A stretch of 64,000 nucleotides of DNA, from the NCBI RefSeq assembly GCF_900095265.1, contig NZ_LT607663.1:1-64000 (forward strand). The letters run 5' to 3'. Below are positions 63,898-64,000 of this stretch, piece by piece. Within the stretch, counting starts at the first letter, position 1, and each line of letters opens with the position of its first letter. The position numbers were made by a program, and so were the translations under genes. This DNA comes from Janthinobacterium sp. UMAB-56. GTDB taxonomy: Bacteria; Pseudomonadota; Gammaproteobacteria; Burkholderiales; Burkholderiaceae_D. The notes under the pieces were generated by a model. The model was given only the letters and a program-made list of their open reading frames with translations, did not search any database and was not told where the DNA came from.

Positions 63898-64000
63898 GTC
63901 GATACCTTTTTGAAAATGCAATAACAAGTTTACTGCATACAGAGTTGCCGTGTGCCAATTTCGCCGCAATTTCGGCGAATAAACGACGTCTAGCCTTTAA

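Overview
The window looks like a chromosomal segment of a Betaproteobacterium of the family Oxalobacteraceae (Janthinobacterium/Duganella/Massilia type). This is inferred from gene content and protein character: high G+C, tight operons, an rsmI-lpoA-yraN-gmhA-dolP block, lipB-lipA, a cbb3 oxidase cluster with FNR, and a liu leucine-degradation operon. No species is proven. I see no insertion sequence, integrase, CRISPR array or rRNA. The only RNA gene found is a tRNA-Pro(UGG). Except for a few inserted-looking pairs, this reads as core chromosome.

Region 1 (1-15.3 kb) is dominated by cell-wall recycling. A minus-strand series reads murQ (MurNAc-6P etherase), ampG (muropeptide permease), a DigH/YddW-like glycosyl hydrolase lipoprotein, a BadF-type amino-sugar kinase, an AmiD-like amidase lipoprotein, a LysR regulator and a VanX-like D-Ala-D-Ala dipeptidase. 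On the plus strand nearby lie an NSS-type amino-acid/Na+ symporter, a serine beta-lactamase/DD-peptidase family protein and a DadA-like D-amino-acid dehydrogenase, with a GntR/HutC regulator divergent from the serine hydrolase. Together they could cut peptidoglycan, import the pieces, phosphorylate and de-lactylate the sugars, and oxidise the D-alanine. A membrane-anchored AraC regulator and an exported NTF2/DJ-1 fusion protein sit in the middle of this region.

Region 2 (15.4-26.7 kb) is one long plus-strand operon for leucine catabolism (liuB, liuC, mccA/liuD, a GhrA-like dehydrogenase, liuE). A complete bioA-bioF-bioD-bioB block sits inside it, so synthesis of biotin is physically linked to a biotin-dependent carboxylase. 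A perfect 30-bp palindrome lies inside the ychJ-like gene just upstream and may be the operon's operator. The operon ends at a strong terminator, followed by a bidirectional terminator and tRNA-Pro.

Region 3 (27-33.7 kb) holds a TonB-like small protein, the conserved rsmI / lpoA-yraN-gmhA-dolP envelope and division block, a TlpA thioredoxin, and an ECF sigma/anti-sigma pair. Region 4 (33.6-48.9 kb) is more mixed: a thioesterase, a PepSY membrane protein, a PEBP protein with an AraC regulator, a His/Cys-containing small membrane protein with a TonB-dependent receptor, lipA-lipB split from ybeD by a MocR regulator and a Bcr/CflA exporter, a FecR/tryptophan-rich protein, a LysE exporter and two small membrane protein genes.

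Region 5 (48.9-64 kb) is the oxygen-response block: a GGDEF/EAL protein, an Aer-like aerotaxis receptor, hemN, a UreH/TauE-like membrane protein, ccoI, ccoS, then ccoNOQP-ccoG-ccoH, with fnr convergent at the end. Perfect FNR boxes (TTGAT-N4-ATCAA) lie upstream of the aerotaxis receptor and upstream of ccoN. FNR therefore probably drives both transcription units, tying energy taxis, anaerobic haem synthesis, copper delivery and the high-affinity oxidase together.
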